Source: Labrenzia sp. CE80
GTDB taxonomy: Bacteria > Pseudomonadota > Alphaproteobacteria > Rhizobiales > Stappiaceae
NCBI RefSeq assembly: GCF_009650605.1
Contig: NZ_WAJT01000001.1
Coordinates: 930,001 to 994,000, forward strand
DNA: 64,000 nt
Direction: 5' to 3'
Shown here piece by piece: positions 28,506 to 35,957 of the stretch. The notes below the pieces were generated by a model that saw only the letters and a program-made list of their open reading frames with translations, was not told the DNA's origin and did no database searches. Both the position numbers and the translations under genes were made by a program. The number at the start of each line of letters is the position of its first letter. Position 1 is the stretch's first letter.

Positions 28506-29360
28506 TCACCCCAGTTCGAACGTGGTGATCCCGAAAGTGCGCTCAAGCGGCAGGTCGGGGGCCTGACCCTTGTACATTCTGGCGGTTTCGAACACGGGGG
28601 ACAACTCGTGGCGCTCTGCCAGCTCGAGGGCTGCCTGGTTGGGCTCGGGCGTGTCCAGATAGACTGTCTGTCCCTTGGCCTGCCCCGCAAGTGCCCGAAA
28701 CAGCGTGTCGGCAATTTCAGGAGTGTCGGCAAACAGCGGACCTATCTTGAAGCCATCATCGCATTGGCGGATGACGCCATAGCCCTTGACCAACCCGCCG
28801 TCGACGAAGGCGAAGCCGCGCCGGCTCGACATCATGGGTGCACACCATAGCTTTAGGAAACCGGTTCGATCACCACCTGAAAAGTCTTGGTCATAGTCGC
28901 TGATCGAGGGAAAGATCCCTTGGCCGAGTGGAGAAAGCCGCGGATCCATTGGCATGTCCACCATGGCGATACCGCTCTGGCGGATATTGCGATGAGCCAG
29001 ATCAAAGCCAGATGTGCGGTAGTTGTCCTGCTGATCGACCACGCCATCAAGGCCGATTGTCCGTGCGCCGAGATAGGCAATTGCGTGTTTCCAAATGGCG
29101 ATGCCATAGCCCTTGCCGCGGTGTTCCGGTCGGCAGATGTAAAAGCCGATGAAGCCGTAGTCGTCGCCGTAGCGGATGCCGGATATGCAGGCCACCGGCT
29201 CGCCTTCGTTCCAGGCCATGAAAAGTCCGTTGGGATCGGCCGTTCGAAACGGCTCGAGATCATCCAGACCGGGGTTCCAGCCTTCTTCCGCGGCCCAAGA
29301 CAGGGCGCGCTTTAGATCGGCTTCGCTCATGACACGGATATCGAGCGCGGTATCGATCAT
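28506..29360 (-). CDS. GNAT acetyltransferase, two-domain (YitH-like)
   Basis: 284-residue protein. The N-terminal GNAT domain has GFYICRPEHRGKGYGIAIWKHAI as the acetyl-CoA loop. The C-terminal half (from about residue 160) resembles the second acetyltransferase-like domain of YitH/HolE-type proteins, ending GQTVYLDTPEPNQAALELAERHELSP. The substrate is unknown. The start at 29360 has AGGAG 8 nt upstream; the frame stays open to 29426 without a better site. Convergent with the antiporter gene, 44 bp apart. Confidence 0.85.
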   Translation of the reverse strand: MIDTALDIRVMSEADLKRALSWAAEEGWNPGLDDLEPFRTADPNGLFMAWNEGEPVACISGIRYGDDYGFIGFYICRPEHRGKGYGIAIWKHAIAYLGARTIGLDGVVDQQDNYRTSGFDLAHRNIRQSGIAMVDMPMDPRLSPLGQGIFPSISDYDQDFSGGDRTGFLKLWCAPMMSSRRGFAFVDGGLVKGYGVIRQCDDGFKIGPLFADTPEIADTLFRALAGQAKGQTVYLDTPEPNQAALELAERHELSPVFETARMYKGQAPDLPLERTFGITTFELG

Positions 29361-29508
29361 CAAAATGGCTCCTGGAAATGAAATGCGCGTGGGAACCACG
29401 CCGGTCCATTGATAGGCGCCCTGCAACGATCAGGTCAATTGAGGAAACGTGTTAGATTGCGTCGAGTCGATCGAAGGCAACTCTGGATATTACAAAGGGG
29501 AGGGGGAG

Positions 29509-29583
29509 TGGTACGCCCAAGGGGAATCGAACCCCTGTTTTCGCCGTGAAAGGGCGACGTCCTAACCGCTAGACGATGGGCGC
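29509..29583 (-). tRNA. tRNA-Glu (UUC)
   Basis: A 72-nt cloverleaf on the minus strand (29512-29583) with an encoded CCA at 29509-29511. The acceptor stem is GCGCCCA/TGGGCGT, the anticodon loop CCCTTTCACGG contains TTC, and the T-loop is GGTTCGATTCC. Confidence 0.95.
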
Positions 29584-29719
29584 ACAGTTGACGCAGTTGC
29601 GTCGTGGGAAGGCTTATAGGCAGATTTTTCGGCCGCTGCAAGTGGCATTTGATACAAAATGCACAGGTCCGGAATTCCGGGCCTGTGCCGGTTTCACGAC
29701 AGCTGGCAGCTATGCCGTC

Positions 29720-30160
29720 TTACCACTCGCCGGTGTTGGGCATGGAGGCCCAAGGTTCGGCCTTTTCAAGAGATTCACCCTTCTGCAGCAGCTCAAAGGA
29801 GATGCCGTCCGGCGACCGCACAAATGCCATCCGTCCATCGCGCGGCGGGCGGTTGATCGTGACGCCATTGTTCTGAAGGTGCGCGCAGAATTCGTAGATG
29901 TTGTCGACTTCATAGGCCAGGTGACCGAAGTTGCGGCCGCCATTGTATTCCTCCGGATCCCAGTTGTAGGTGAGTTCCAGGAGTGGTGCGCTGACAGACT
30001 TTCCGCTCTCGACGTCTTCGGATCCTGCCAGGAAGATCAGAGTGAACCGGCCGCCCTCATTCTCGATGCGGCGCGTTTCAATCATGCCCATCTTGTTGCA
30101 GTAGAAATCGAGCGAAGCGTCGACGTCAGTGACGCGGACCATGGTGTGCAAATAGCGCAT
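29720..30160 (-). CDS. gloA: lactoylglutathione lyase (glyoxalase I)
   Basis: 146-residue VOC-fold enzyme that isomerises the methylglyoxal-glutathione hemithioacetal to S-lactoylglutathione. The metal ligands expected of GloA are visible: H in YLHTMVRV, E in LLELTYN, H in NFGHLAYEV and E in ISFELLQKG. The start at 30160 (MRYLHTM) matches the family length; the frame is open far upstream but this is non-homologous. Divergent from cobB, 55 bp apart. Confidence 0.93.
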   Translation of the reverse strand: MRYLHTMVRVTDVDASLDFYCNKMGMIETRRIENEGGRFTLIFLAGSEDVESGKSVSAPLLELTYNWDPEEYNGGRNFGHLAYEVDNIYEFCAHLQNNGVTINRPPRDGRMAFVRSPDGISFELLQKGESLEKAEPWASMPNTGEW

Positions 30161-30215
30161 GGACTGTTCCCAGTTGATTTGGCGTGGTTGGCACCTGAAG
30201 GATAGGATCGCCACT

Positions 30216-30974
30216 ATGACAGAAATAACAGAACTTGCCACCGCCCGGTCCATGTTGGCCGACCTCTTGAGAGAAGAGGTCGGTCGGCTGGTGGTGTTGA
30301 CGGGCGCCGGCATCTCGACCGAATCCGGGGTTCCCGATTTTCGTTCGCCCGGCGGAATATGGTCCCGAATGGAACCGATTCAATACGGGGATTTTGTCTC
30401 CGACCCCGATCAGCGCGCCGAAGACTGGCGACGACGTTTTGAAATGAAGCGAATCTTTGATGAGGCGTCGCCCAACGCGGCCCATAAGGCTCTGGCAGGC
30501 TTGGTGCAGTCCGGTCGCCTGTCTTTGTTAATAACGCAAAATGTGGATGGACTGCATCAGCGCAGCGGTGTTCCCGAAGAGTTTCTCGTCGAGCTTCATG
30601 GCAACAGCACATATGCAAGCTGTCTTGAGTGCGGAGCGCGGGCAGATCTCGAACCGCAGAGGATGATTGTCGCAGCCAAAGAAACGCCTCTTTGCCTGGA
30701 ATGCGGCGGGCTCTTGAAGGCTGCAGTGGTCAGTTTTGGGCAGGCGATGCCGACAGAGGCGATGGAAGAGGCAGCGCACGCGGCCCGCAGATCAGACATC
30801 TTTCTGGTTGTCGGTTCATCCCTTCTGGTTCACCCAGCGGCACAGCTTCCGGTCCTTGCCGCTCATGCGGGCGCGAAGCTTTGTATTTTGAACAGGGAGG
30901 AAACGCCGCTCGATGCGCTCGCCGACGTTTTGATCCGAACGCCAATTGCTCAGACTTTCGAAGGACTTACCTGA
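30216..30974 (+). CDS. cobB: Sir2-family NAD-dependent protein deacylase
   Basis: 252-residue sirtuin. The NAD-binding motif GAGISTESGVPDFRSPGG and the catalytic TQNVDGLHQRSG (with the essential H in VELHGN shortly after) are present. A structural zinc is made by two CxxC pairs (SCLECG and LCLECGG). VSFGQAMP replaces the commoner FGExP. It removes acyl groups from lysines, for example on acetyl-CoA synthetase (family knowledge). The ATG at 30216 (MTEITELA) was chosen over 30159, which would overlap the gloA start. Confidence 0.93.
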   Translation: MTEITELATARSMLADLLREEVGRLVVLTGAGISTESGVPDFRSPGGIWSRMEPIQYGDFVSDPDQRAEDWRRRFEMKRIFDEASPNAAHKALAGLVQSGRLSLLITQNVDGLHQRSGVPEEFLVELHGNSTYASCLECGARADLEPQRMIVAAKETPLCLECGGLLKAAVVSFGQAMPTEAMEEAAHAARRSDIFLVVGSSLLVHPAAQLPVLAAHAGAKLCILNREETPLDALADVLIRTPIAQTFEGLT

Positions 30975-31137
30975 TATTTTGCTGCAGCCTGTGGAAATCG
31001 GCTGTGGTTAGTTGGACAATTTCTCTTCTCGCTTTGGGGCAGGGTGTTATCCTTTCGTTAGGAATCAACCGCTCGCTGAGTCGCTTTTGGAGTGCTGGCG
31101 GGTTGAAAGATGCGGACCAGACACGGGGCAATAGGCT

Positions 31138-31719
31138 ATGGGGGGCAAAACCTTTACGGATCCCCGCGCGATCGATACGGCAGAGGATGTTGCCGTTGAC
31201 GTTATCGAGGTTGCGGGCTCTATAAAGTGGTTCGATGTTGCCAAAGGATATGGCTTCATTGTCCCGGACAGCGGTGAGGGAGACATCCTCCTTCACGTCA
31301 CTTGCCTGAGAAGAGACGGCTATCAGACTGCCTATGAAGGTGCTCGGGTCGTCTGTGAAGTTCTCGACAGGCCGCGCGGCCTGCAGGCATTCAGAATTCT
31401 CTCGATGGATGAATCAACAGCGCTTCATCCCTCTCAGCTGCCTCCTTCCAGAACGCATGTTCAGGTGGTGCCTGAGGGCGGGTTTGAGGCCGCGACGGTG
31501 AAGTGGTTCAACCGCGTCAAGGGTTTCGGCTTTCTCACTCAGGGCGAGGAAAGCGAAGACATCTTCATTCACATGGAGACCTTGCGCCGCTTTGGCATCA
31601 CGGAACTTCGGCCGGGTCAGGAAGTCTTGGTCCGCTTCGGCATGGGTCCCAAGGGACGCATGGCTGCGGAGATCCGGCCGTCCGGCGCGAGCGGTGTTCA
31701 TATTCCCTCATCTCACTAG
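31138..31719 (+). CDS. tandem cold-shock-domain protein
   Basis: 193-residue protein with two cold-shock domains, about residues 26-90 and 117-183. RNP1 motifs are KGYGFI and KGFGFL; RNP2 motifs are LLHV and IFIHM. Each domain starts with the [G/T]-x-[I/V]KWF strand. The domains are joined by a polar linker (DESTALHPSQLPPSRTHV). Predicted single-stranded RNA/DNA binder or RNA chaperone. Double-CSD proteins of this size are common in alphaproteobacteria. The ribosome binding site is weak. Followed by a terminator. Confidence 0.93.
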   Translation: MGGKTFTDPRAIDTAEDVAVDVIEVAGSIKWFDVAKGYGFIVPDSGEGDILLHVTCLRRDGYQTAYEGARVVCEVLDRPRGLQAFRILSMDESTALHPSQLPPSRTHVQVVPEGGFEAATVKWFNRVKGFGFLTQGEESEDIFIHMETLRRFGITELRPGQEVLVRFGMGPKGRMAAEIRPSGASGVHIPSSH

Positions 31720-31768
31720 GGTGCGTTCCAACGCAAGCGTTATTGGACCGAATGGGCGTCCAGATTTT

Positions 31769-31793
31769 AAGGTCGGCTTGGTCCGGCCTTTTT
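31769..31793 (+). terminator. intrinsic terminator after the cold-shock gene
   Basis: Eight-pair stem AAGGTCGG/CCGGCCTT (one G-U), 6-nt loop, then a T run. It lies 50 bp after the stop codon and 55 bp before the DUF192 gene. Confidence 0.75.
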
Positions 31794-31848
31794 CTTTGAC
31801 CACTCGGTCTCCAAGGTTCATCAGGGTCTCAATGCGTGGAGAAAACAC

Positions 31849-32352
31849 ATGGCGAACGTTCGACTGTCTCCTGGCCTTGTCCTGAGCACGATAGGTGCAG
31901 GGCTTCTGGTTTGTCTCTTGTCATTCTTTTCGATCGCGGGATCGAACGCACAAAGCCCTGGCGAGTTGCCGGTCGAGGATCTGATGGTGATGAGCGGCGA
32001 GGAGAGCCACGCCTTCCGCGTCGAGGTTGCCAGTACAGACGCCCAAAGAGCGCAAGGACTGATGCACAGGGAGAAGATGGACGCTGACCATGGCATGTTG
32101 TTTGTCTTTAACGCCGAGGGGGAGCGTTATTTCTGGATGAAAGACACGCCGCTGTCGCTCGACATCATTTTTGCTGCTGCTGACGGCCGGATCGTTCGGA
32201 TCGCCGAACGGACCACGCCTTTCTCCGAAAAAATCATTCCCTCGCGGGGTGACGCCCGTTTTGTGCTCGAACTTGTCGGAGGAACGAGCGAAAAGCTAAA
32301 GATATCAACAGGTGATCGCCTGATTTCGCCAGCGATTTTTCCTGAGGAATAG
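31849..32352 (+). CDS. DUF192 family secreted protein
   Basis: 167-residue protein. A hydrophobic N-terminal segment (LVLSTIGAGLLVCLLSFFSIAGSNAQS) gives a signal peptide cleaved near residue 36. The DUF192 core follows: VEVASTDAQRAQGLMHREKMDADHGMLFVF, FWMKDTPLSLDIIFAAADG and ARFVLELVGGTSEKLKISTGDRL. Periplasmic, function unknown. It is full length for the family. Confidence 0.9.
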   Translation: MANVRLSPGLVLSTIGAGLLVCLLSFFSIAGSNAQSPGELPVEDLMVMSGEESHAFRVEVASTDAQRAQGLMHREKMDADHGMLFVFNAEGERYFWMKDTPLSLDIIFAAADGRIVRIAERTTPFSEKIIPSRGDARFVLELVGGTSEKLKISTGDRLISPAIFPEE

Positions 32353-32481
32353 GCGCTTTTAGAGCGCATAAGGCCTCCTGATGGGCGCAGATTCGGGGAT
32401 CATGTTACGCTTCTTTGAAATGGCGTCTTGAACTCGCCACCAAATTCAGTATACCGGGCCTCAGATGTTTCATCGACCCGT

Positions 32482-32558
<77 letters not shown>

Positions 32559-32937
32559 TTTCTCTCCTCAAAAAACTAGCGACTAGCAACGAGTGTCACG
32601 CGTTTGGGCGGTCACGGGATGTTTCATATTGTTTCTGCTTGTCGTTGTGCTTGGTAGCGTGGCGAGCTTTGTTTCCCGTCTCCACTTTCACGGCGAAGAA
32701 AAATCGCCGAAGTACACCTCGGTATACAAGTTTTACGCGCATTTCGCCCTGAATTAATATGGCAATGTATGCGAAATTGCTTTGTGCTCATTTTAAAAGC
32801 GCGAAATACCCTGCGTCATTCATCTATTTCGTTGAAGCATATCGCATTTTAGCAATTACAGCTTTTCTAGTGGCGCGAAGTTGAGCAACATGGCTGTCTG
32901 TATTGCAGTATGAGTTGCGTGGGGTAGTCTGAGGCAA
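32559..32937. other. gene-free AT-rich interval after tRNA-Pro
   Basis: 379 bp without a supportable gene. Clearly more AT-rich than the flanks, especially 32740-32880. A small hairpin CGGCGA-N7-TCGCCG lies near 32691-32710. No att-like repeat of the tRNA 3' end was seen downstream. Confidence 0.4.
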
Positions 32938-33639
32938 ATGTACGTTGATCAGATGGGCGATGAGACGCTGGAAGTCACTCAGGCCGTGGGGCTGCTTCAG
33001 GACAAGATCAGGTCTGCCGGGCTGCGCCTGAAGGAAAGCACGGACTTTTCCTTGTTCGAAGACACCATCCGAGCGACTGATGATCGCTATCTGATGGAAG
33101 ACTTTTCCAGCAAGTTTTTTGACCTGCATGGGGCCAGTGCGTTCTGGATCGGGGCTTGGGACAAACAAGGCGAGCCGGTTTCAGTTCAGGCGGCAAAGAT
33201 TGAAGACCTGCGCGACCGGAGTCTGGGGCAGCATTGGCAGCAGCAGCAGCGCAGAATGTTCGTCGACCCGACGCCTGAAGCTGAATTGGGTGACGATCAT
33301 GCCCATGATGCATTTTTCATGCGTGGACGGATCGTCTATCACGGCAACCTGTGGCTCCGAAAGGATGCCAGAGGGCAGGGGCTTGCAGAGGCGCTTACCC
33401 AGCTTGGCTTCTTGATTTCCTTGCTGAAATGGTCGCCGGACTATCTCTACGGGCTGATGGCTTCGCGCAATGCGATGAAGGGATTTGGCCTCAGGGTCGG
33501 CTATCGTCGGTTTGCGCCGCGTGGGACCCATTGGATCACGCCGCCGGAACATATCCGGCCAGACGACTGGCTGGTCTACTCCAACCGCAATGACCTGATC
33601 ACGCTGGCGCGCACTATAGCTGCTGAAGGTCCTGTATAA
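32938..33639 (+). CDS. hypothetical protein with GNAT-like core
   Basis: 233-residue protein of no recognised family. The middle contains GNLWLRKDARGQGLAEALTQLGFLISLL, which looks like the acetyl-CoA-binding beta4-alpha3 of GNAT enzymes (R-G-Q-G-L/A). It is followed by YLYGLMASRNAMKGFGLRVGY, like the usual beta5-alpha4. It may be an acyltransferase of unknown substrate. A start at 32953 is possible. The last 26 bp overlap the 3' end of the opposing gene. Confidence 0.6.
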   Translation: MYVDQMGDETLEVTQAVGLLQDKIRSAGLRLKESTDFSLFEDTIRATDDRYLMEDFSSKFFDLHGASAFWIGAWDKQGEPVSVQAAKIEDLRDRSLGQHWQQQQRRMFVDPTPEAELGDDHAHDAFFMRGRIVYHGNLWLRKDARGQGLAEALTQLGFLISLLKWSPDYLYGLMASRNAMKGFGLRVGYRRFAPRGTHWITPPEHIRPDDWLVYSNRNDLITLARTIAAEGPV

Positions 33640-34120
33640 CGCCAAAGTAGGCGCAGAACCGTCGATCAGACTTCGGTGAGGGGCGCAGCGCTATGATCAG
33701 CCGCTCAAAGGCGATGTCCACGACCTTGTCTTCCATATGGACAGCAGTACGGGCGTAACCGTAGTAGGGGCGCTCTTCCAGGGCTGCGCGATAGGCGGCT
33801 GCCGAGGCTTCCTCGAGATCCGGATCCGGTGTTCGAAGCTCCTGGCCCTGTTGCATGGCCCAGTCTTCTCCGAAGAGGTGGCGCTGGCTCGAACGTCGTC
33901 CGACATAAAAGATCGGCGGCGGACCTATGCCCTCGAGCTTGTCGGAGCAAAGGCTTAGATAAGGCATGTGTTCGCGCAGCTTCTCTGACACGAGCCCAGC
34001 AGAAGACATCATGCTTTCGTAGAAAGCGGAGAGTTGCGGGTCAGCGAGACCTTTTTCAATCGCTTCTGTGCCCAACTCTGTGAATACTGTCCTGTTCTTG
34101 GTCAGCAACGCGAGAAACAC
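33614..34120 (-). CDS. hypothetical PAS-like protein, possibly 5'-truncated
   Basis: 168-residue reading frame. The central part (GPPPIFYVGRRSSQRHLFGEDW...VDIAFERLIIALRPS) has the look of an alphaproteobacterial PAS_5-type sensory domain, but I am not certain. The only upstream start is a GTG at 34120 with no ribosome binding site, and a stop codon lies three codons further upstream. The start may therefore be internal (MMSSAGLV), or the gene may be a truncated remnant. Confidence 0.5.
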   Translation of the reverse strand: MFLALLTKNRTVFTELGTEAIEKGLADPQLSAFYESMMSSAGLVSEKLREHMPYLSLCSDKLEGIGPPPIFYVGRRSSQRHLFGEDWAMQQGQELRTPDPDLEEASAAAYRAALEERPYYGYARTAVHMEDKVVDIAFERLIIALRPSPKSDRRFCAYFGVIQDLQQL

Positions 34121-34141
34121 CCCTGTTCGTTAGGTCGCCGT

Positions 34142-34375
34142 TCACTTTGTAAACGCCTTCAGCAGGAGAGAAATGATACAGCAGAACTCTTCCCGCGTCT
34201 CTATACTTAACTCATGAACGTTAGCAACCTGATAATCCAACATCAGGATCATATCCCACATATCGGTAAGATTGTGTTTATCGACCTCGGCCTTTAGTTT
34301 TACGACGTTGTCGGCGCGCGGCTTTCGTTGGTTCGGAACATGGATCTCGCTGGTAATGAAGGGCGGCGTCTGCAT
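34142..34375 (-). CDS. small hypothetical protein
   Basis: 77-residue protein with no recognised family. The C-terminal half (VDKHNLTDMWDMILMLDYQVANVHELSIETREEF) is predicted helical and ends with a hydrophobic helix. The ribosome binding site is weak (purine-rich AAGAAGACAAGAAC). It lies just upstream of the PAS-like frame on the same strand. Confidence 0.4.
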   Translation of the reverse strand: MQTPPFITSEIHVPNQRKPRADNVVKLKAEVDKHNLTDMWDMILMLDYQVANVHELSIETREEFCCIISLLLKAFTK

Positions 34376-34699
34376 GTTGTTCTTGTCTTCTTCGTCTTGC
34401 CCGTAACTGGGCGTCCCGAGTTTTGCGTCCGGTGAGCAGAAGCTCAGGAGCGTCCGAATGAATCAGCCTAGCGCTCGAATGCCCCGAGAGCTACAAATCG
34501 CACGGACTATTCAGGGTTGTATATATCGACTTGAGAAAACCTGCCGTGCTGGTTAACAGCCGATTTCGGTTGTTGGCTTTAGCTGGTTGAATGCGATCGG
34601 CTGTTGACTTCGCCTCAAAAGCCGGGAAAAAGCTTTGATAGACTTTGGCAGTGCCGATGTGTCGGCGCCTCTGCCTGATAGACGCGAGGAACGAGCAGC
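34376..34699. other. intergenic region between divergent genes
   Basis: 324 bp with no supportable gene. It contains a hairpin of 8 pairs (AACAGCCG at 34555-34562 with CGGTTGTT at 34567-34574, one G-U). It must hold the promoters of the small minus-strand gene and of the complex I subunit gene. Confidence 0.4.
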
Positions 34700-35005
34700 A
34701 TGGTTGCGCGTATCTACAGACCGGCCAAAACGGCCATGCAGTCCGGTAAAGCAAAGACCCAGCGCTGGGTTCTGGATTATGAGCCGGAGGTCGCACGCTC
34801 CGTCGAGCCGCTTATGGGCTACACATCGTCGTCGGATATGAAACAGCAGATCAAGTTGTATTTCGACAGCAAGGACGATGCGGTCGCCTACGCCCGGCGC
34901 AACGGAATTGCACATCGGGTCGAGGAGCCGCGTGAGCGTGTCGTGCGTGGCGCATCCTACTCGGACAATTTCAAGTTCGACCGGTCGGCGCCCTGGACCC
35001 ACTGA
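34700..35005 (+). CDS. NADH dehydrogenase accessory subunit, NDUFS4-like (ETC_C1_NDUFA4 family)
   Basis: 101-residue homologue of the 18-kDa complex I subunit NDUFS4/AQDQ. ARIYRPAKTAMQSGKAKTQRWVLDYEP, the SSSDMKQQIKLYFDSKDDAVAYARRNG segment and the ending SYSDNFKFDRSAPWTH follow the family from start to end. In alphaproteobacteria it is an accessory subunit of respiratory NADH:ubiquinone oxidoreductase, encoded away from the nuo operon, as here. AGGAA lies 9 nt before the ATG. Confidence 0.93.
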   Translation: MVARIYRPAKTAMQSGKAKTQRWVLDYEPEVARSVEPLMGYTSSSDMKQQIKLYFDSKDDAVAYARRNGIAHRVEEPRERVVRGASYSDNFKFDRSAPWTH

Positions 35006-35106
35006 GGGACCTGCGTTCAATCTATCATCTGCCCACATCAGGATCGTCAGACCAAACAATCTCGCCCTTCAGAGGCCTAAGGGCCCCTTGAAAGTCAACG
35101 TGATAC

Positions 35107-35183
35107 GGCCCCGTAGCTCAGCTGGATAGAGCACTCGCCTTCTAAGCGAATGGTCGCAGGTTCGAATCCTGCCGGGGTCACCA
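35107..35183 (+). tRNA. tRNA-Arg (UCU)
   Basis: A 74-nt cloverleaf plus encoded CCA. The acceptor stem is GGCCCCG/CGGGGTC, the anticodon loop CCTTCTAAG contains TCT, and the T-loop is GGTTCGAATCC. Confidence 0.95.
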
Positions 35184-35429
35184 TTTTTCTAGTCTTTGAT
35201 TGGCATATGTTGGATACCCGCTTGACGCGGAGCAATCAGCTCTTTCAGCGTTTTCGAAAAAGCGAACCGAGGCGGTGAAGGGTCTCGCGCTCTGCTTTCT
35301 GGCTGAGCGCGCTTCGCACAGAGGTACGTGCAGCCAAAGACTGCACGCTCTTCCTCGAATTTTGGTCATGCGACCGGGCCGCTGTGACGTCCAGTGTTCA
35401 ATGCGTCGTACAGGGAGGCGCCGATCCGA

Positions 35430-35693
35430 TCAGGAGCTGACGGTCGGCTGATCCTTGGACTTGCCGGAATTGAGGTCCATGGTCAGGGGCGTGATTTTCG
35501 CCTTGAGCGCCATGTTCATTTCAGCGTTGTCTTCGTTCAGCGCGTTGAGAGCCAGATCAAGCAGATAGGCGCAGAACGTGCGGCCGTCTTTCTCCGCTTC
35601 GCGCTTGGTGAAGAAAATCATGCGCTTCAGGGATTCATCCTGATCGAGATCATCCTGAGTTTGAGACTCAACGGCGTCATGCGCTTTGGACAT
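35430..35693 (-). CDS. small hypothetical protein
   Basis: 87-residue acidic, largely helical protein with no recognised family: an N-terminal charged stretch (ESQTQDDLDQDESLKRM), a central amphipathic helix (FCAYLLDLALNALNED) and a polar tail. The start at 35693 (MSKAHDAV) is favoured over 35705. The 246 bp between this gene and tRNA-Arg show nothing I can support. Confidence 0.5.
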   Translation of the reverse strand: MSKAHDAVESQTQDDLDQDESLKRMIFFTKREAEKDGRTFCAYLLDLALNALNEDNAEMNMALKAKITPLTMDLNSGKSKDQPTVSS

Positions 35694-35957
35694 AGTGATA
35701 CCCATCGTTATTCAACTTCTTTGAACCTGAAGCCGTATCTTCCTGCCTGCCACAAGAAGGTCGTGCCCCGCGATGTTGACCGGCCTTGATCAGGCAATGC
35801 AACCTGACTTCAACCTGTTTCTTTGACACCAAGGATCTGGTTGAGGCGTGAAATTACCGTGATAAAACTATACAGGAATAGGAATTCCGCGATTAGAGTG
35901 GATTCACGAGAACCTGTTTTATGGTTACCTACACGCTCAAGCTGTCTGGATTAAGGC

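Noticed and set aside
35200..35451. An 83-residue open frame after tRNA-Arg
   Set aside because: No ribosome site and arginine/cysteine-rich composition typical of random frames; overlaps the likelier minus-strand gene.
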